Source of the DNA: an uncultured Clostridium sp.
Lineage (GTDB): Bacteria; Bacillota; Clostridia; TANB77; CAG-508
Direction of reading: 5' to 3'
Assembly: GCA_946008205.1 (NCBI GenBank)
Contig: CAMGAZ010000084.1
Span: forward strand, 1-6,532
DNA: 6,532 nt
The position numbers and the translations under genes are program-made. Shown piece by piece: positions 5,967 through 6,532 of the stretch (the stretch's first letter is position 1; each line of letters begins with the position of its first letter). The notes beneath the pieces are model-generated. The model saw only the letters and a list, made by a program, of their open reading frames with translations. It was not told the DNA's origin and did no database searches.

Positions 5967-6020
5967 AAGGAAGTGATGTATCTTTATTTAATCTCATATA
6001 AATAAGGATGCATTTTTATT
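5967..6020 (+). promoter_or_regulatory. Leader hairpin with T-rich tail and embedded nine-codon reading frame upstream of lon
   Basis: Bases 5976-5990 pair with 5999-6013 around an 8-nt loop (15 bp, two G-U pairs), followed directly by TTTTATT. This has the look of an intrinsic terminator or attenuator inside the lon leader. A ribosome-site-like stretch (AAGGAAGTGAT, 5967-5977) precedes an ATG at 5976 that opens the frame MYLYLISYK, ending in TAA at 6003-6005. The frame covers the whole 5' arm and loop, so a translating ribosome would melt the hairpin. Hairpin geometry is read directly; control by translation is inference, and the spacing from GGAAG to the ATG is short. Confidence 0.45.
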
Positions 6021-6039
6021 ATACATGGAGGTATTTGGT

Positions 6040-6532
6040 ATGGTTGAGACAAATTTACCTATATTATATTTACGTGAAATGGTCTTATTACCTTACAATG
6101 AAATAAGATTAGAATTTACTAATGATGAAGATAAAAAAGTTCTTTCTTTAGCAGAAAAACAACATGACAGTCATCTATTATTAGTAAATCTTTTAGACCC
6201 TCTTGAAGAAGAACCAGATATAAATGAACTCCCTGAAATTGGTATCTTAAGTAAAATAAAATCTAAGATAGATCTTCCTAATGGAATAACTAGAGTAGTA
6301 TTAATAGGTATTGATAGAGTATCAATATCCAGTTATGCTAAGATAGGAAATACATTGTCAGCCTTTGTAGTACCTACTAAAGAATATGATTATAATGAAA
6401 TAGAAGCAAGTGCTTTAAAAAGAATATTATATAGAAAATTAGATGAATATATAGATGTATCCCCATATATGTCTAATACCGTTTTAGGTCGTATAAATGA
6501 TGTAAAAAACATAAGTAATTTATATGATATTA
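6040..6532 (+). CDS. lon: ATP-dependent protease Lon (LonA), N-terminal part, runs off the right edge
   Basis: The first 164 codons are open to the end of the window. The protein begins MVETNLPILYLREMVLLPYNEIRL, the usual Lon opening (LPLRD-hydrophobic-hydrophobic-P pattern), and continues with ELPEIGILSKIKSKIDLPNGITRVVLIGIDRVSI, matching the 'G.ia.I.....lpdG...vlv.G..R..i' block of the Lon substrate-binding (LAN) domain. The AAA+ ATPase and Ser-Lys protease domains would lie outside the window. Lon degrades damaged and regulatory proteins in the cytosol. The start at 6040 is set by GGAGGT (6027-6032) with 7-nt spacing; an in-frame ATG at 6025 overlaps that site and has none of its own. It has its own promoter region and is probably not part of the ruvX transcript. 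Assignment to LonA rather than a stand-alone LAN-domain protein is likely but not provable here. Confidence 0.88.
   Translation, partial: MVETNLPILYLREMVLLPYNEIRLEFTNDEDKKVLSLAEKQHDSHLLLVNLLDPLEEEPDINELPEIGILSKIKSKIDLPNGITRVVLIGIDRVSISSYAKIGNTLSAFVVPTKEYDYNEIEASALKRILYRKLDEYIDVSPYMSNTVLGRINDVKNISNLYDI

Noticed and set aside
1..6532. CRISPR arrays, tRNA or rRNA genes, insertion sequences, phage attachment sites
   Set aside because: No regularly spaced repeats, cloverleaf, rRNA core sequence, transposase motif or flanking inverted repeats were seen on either strand.

Overview
The window is AT-rich (about 30% GC by eye), and every supported gene lies on the + strand. Strong Shine-Dalgarno sites, a clostridial-type MutS1 tail, an IreB-RuvX gene pair and a LonA start point to a Firmicute, most likely an uncultured low-GC member of the Clostridia. 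That placement is inference from gene content and composition. Tryptophan is always TGG in the frames I read and most genes end in TAA or TAG, so the standard bacterial code is assumed.

Layout. (1) Bases 1-935 are the C-terminal ATPase part of mutS, with its 5' part outside the window. An in-frame TGA at 12-14 interrupts it, inside a normally conserved segment. A clear hairpin terminator (1034-1069) closes this unit. (2) A promoter near 1083-1097 starts a tightly packed run of five genes (1145-5824). They encode a 133-aa exported or membrane protein, an 820-aa TadZ/CpaE-like protein (atypical receiver-like N-terminus, two AT-hooks, long disordered linker, ParA/MinD-type ATPase fold with a degenerate P-loop), a 362-aa membrane-anchored GAF plus degenerate-GGDEF protein, IreB and RuvX. 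Gaps within the run are 1 to 27 nt, with no terminator seen. (3) A 215-bp gap (5825-6039) holds a consensus-like promoter, a hairpin terminator or operator, a second promoter with extended -10, and a leader hairpin enclosing a nine-codon reading frame. (4) The first 164 codons of lon run off the right edge.

How the genes may work together (inference). The first three genes of the run look like an undescribed membrane-associated module. It pairs a small two-helix membrane protein of VirB2/TrbC-like outline, a polar-localisation type ATPase relative that may also bind AT-rich DNA, and a signalling protein that probably senses through GAF and no longer makes cyclic di-GMP. Co-transcription with IreB, a known target of the IreK/PrkC Ser/Thr kinase, and with the housekeeping nuclease-fold protein RuvX would tie this module to core cell-envelope control. 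No other Tad or type IV secretion genes are in the window.
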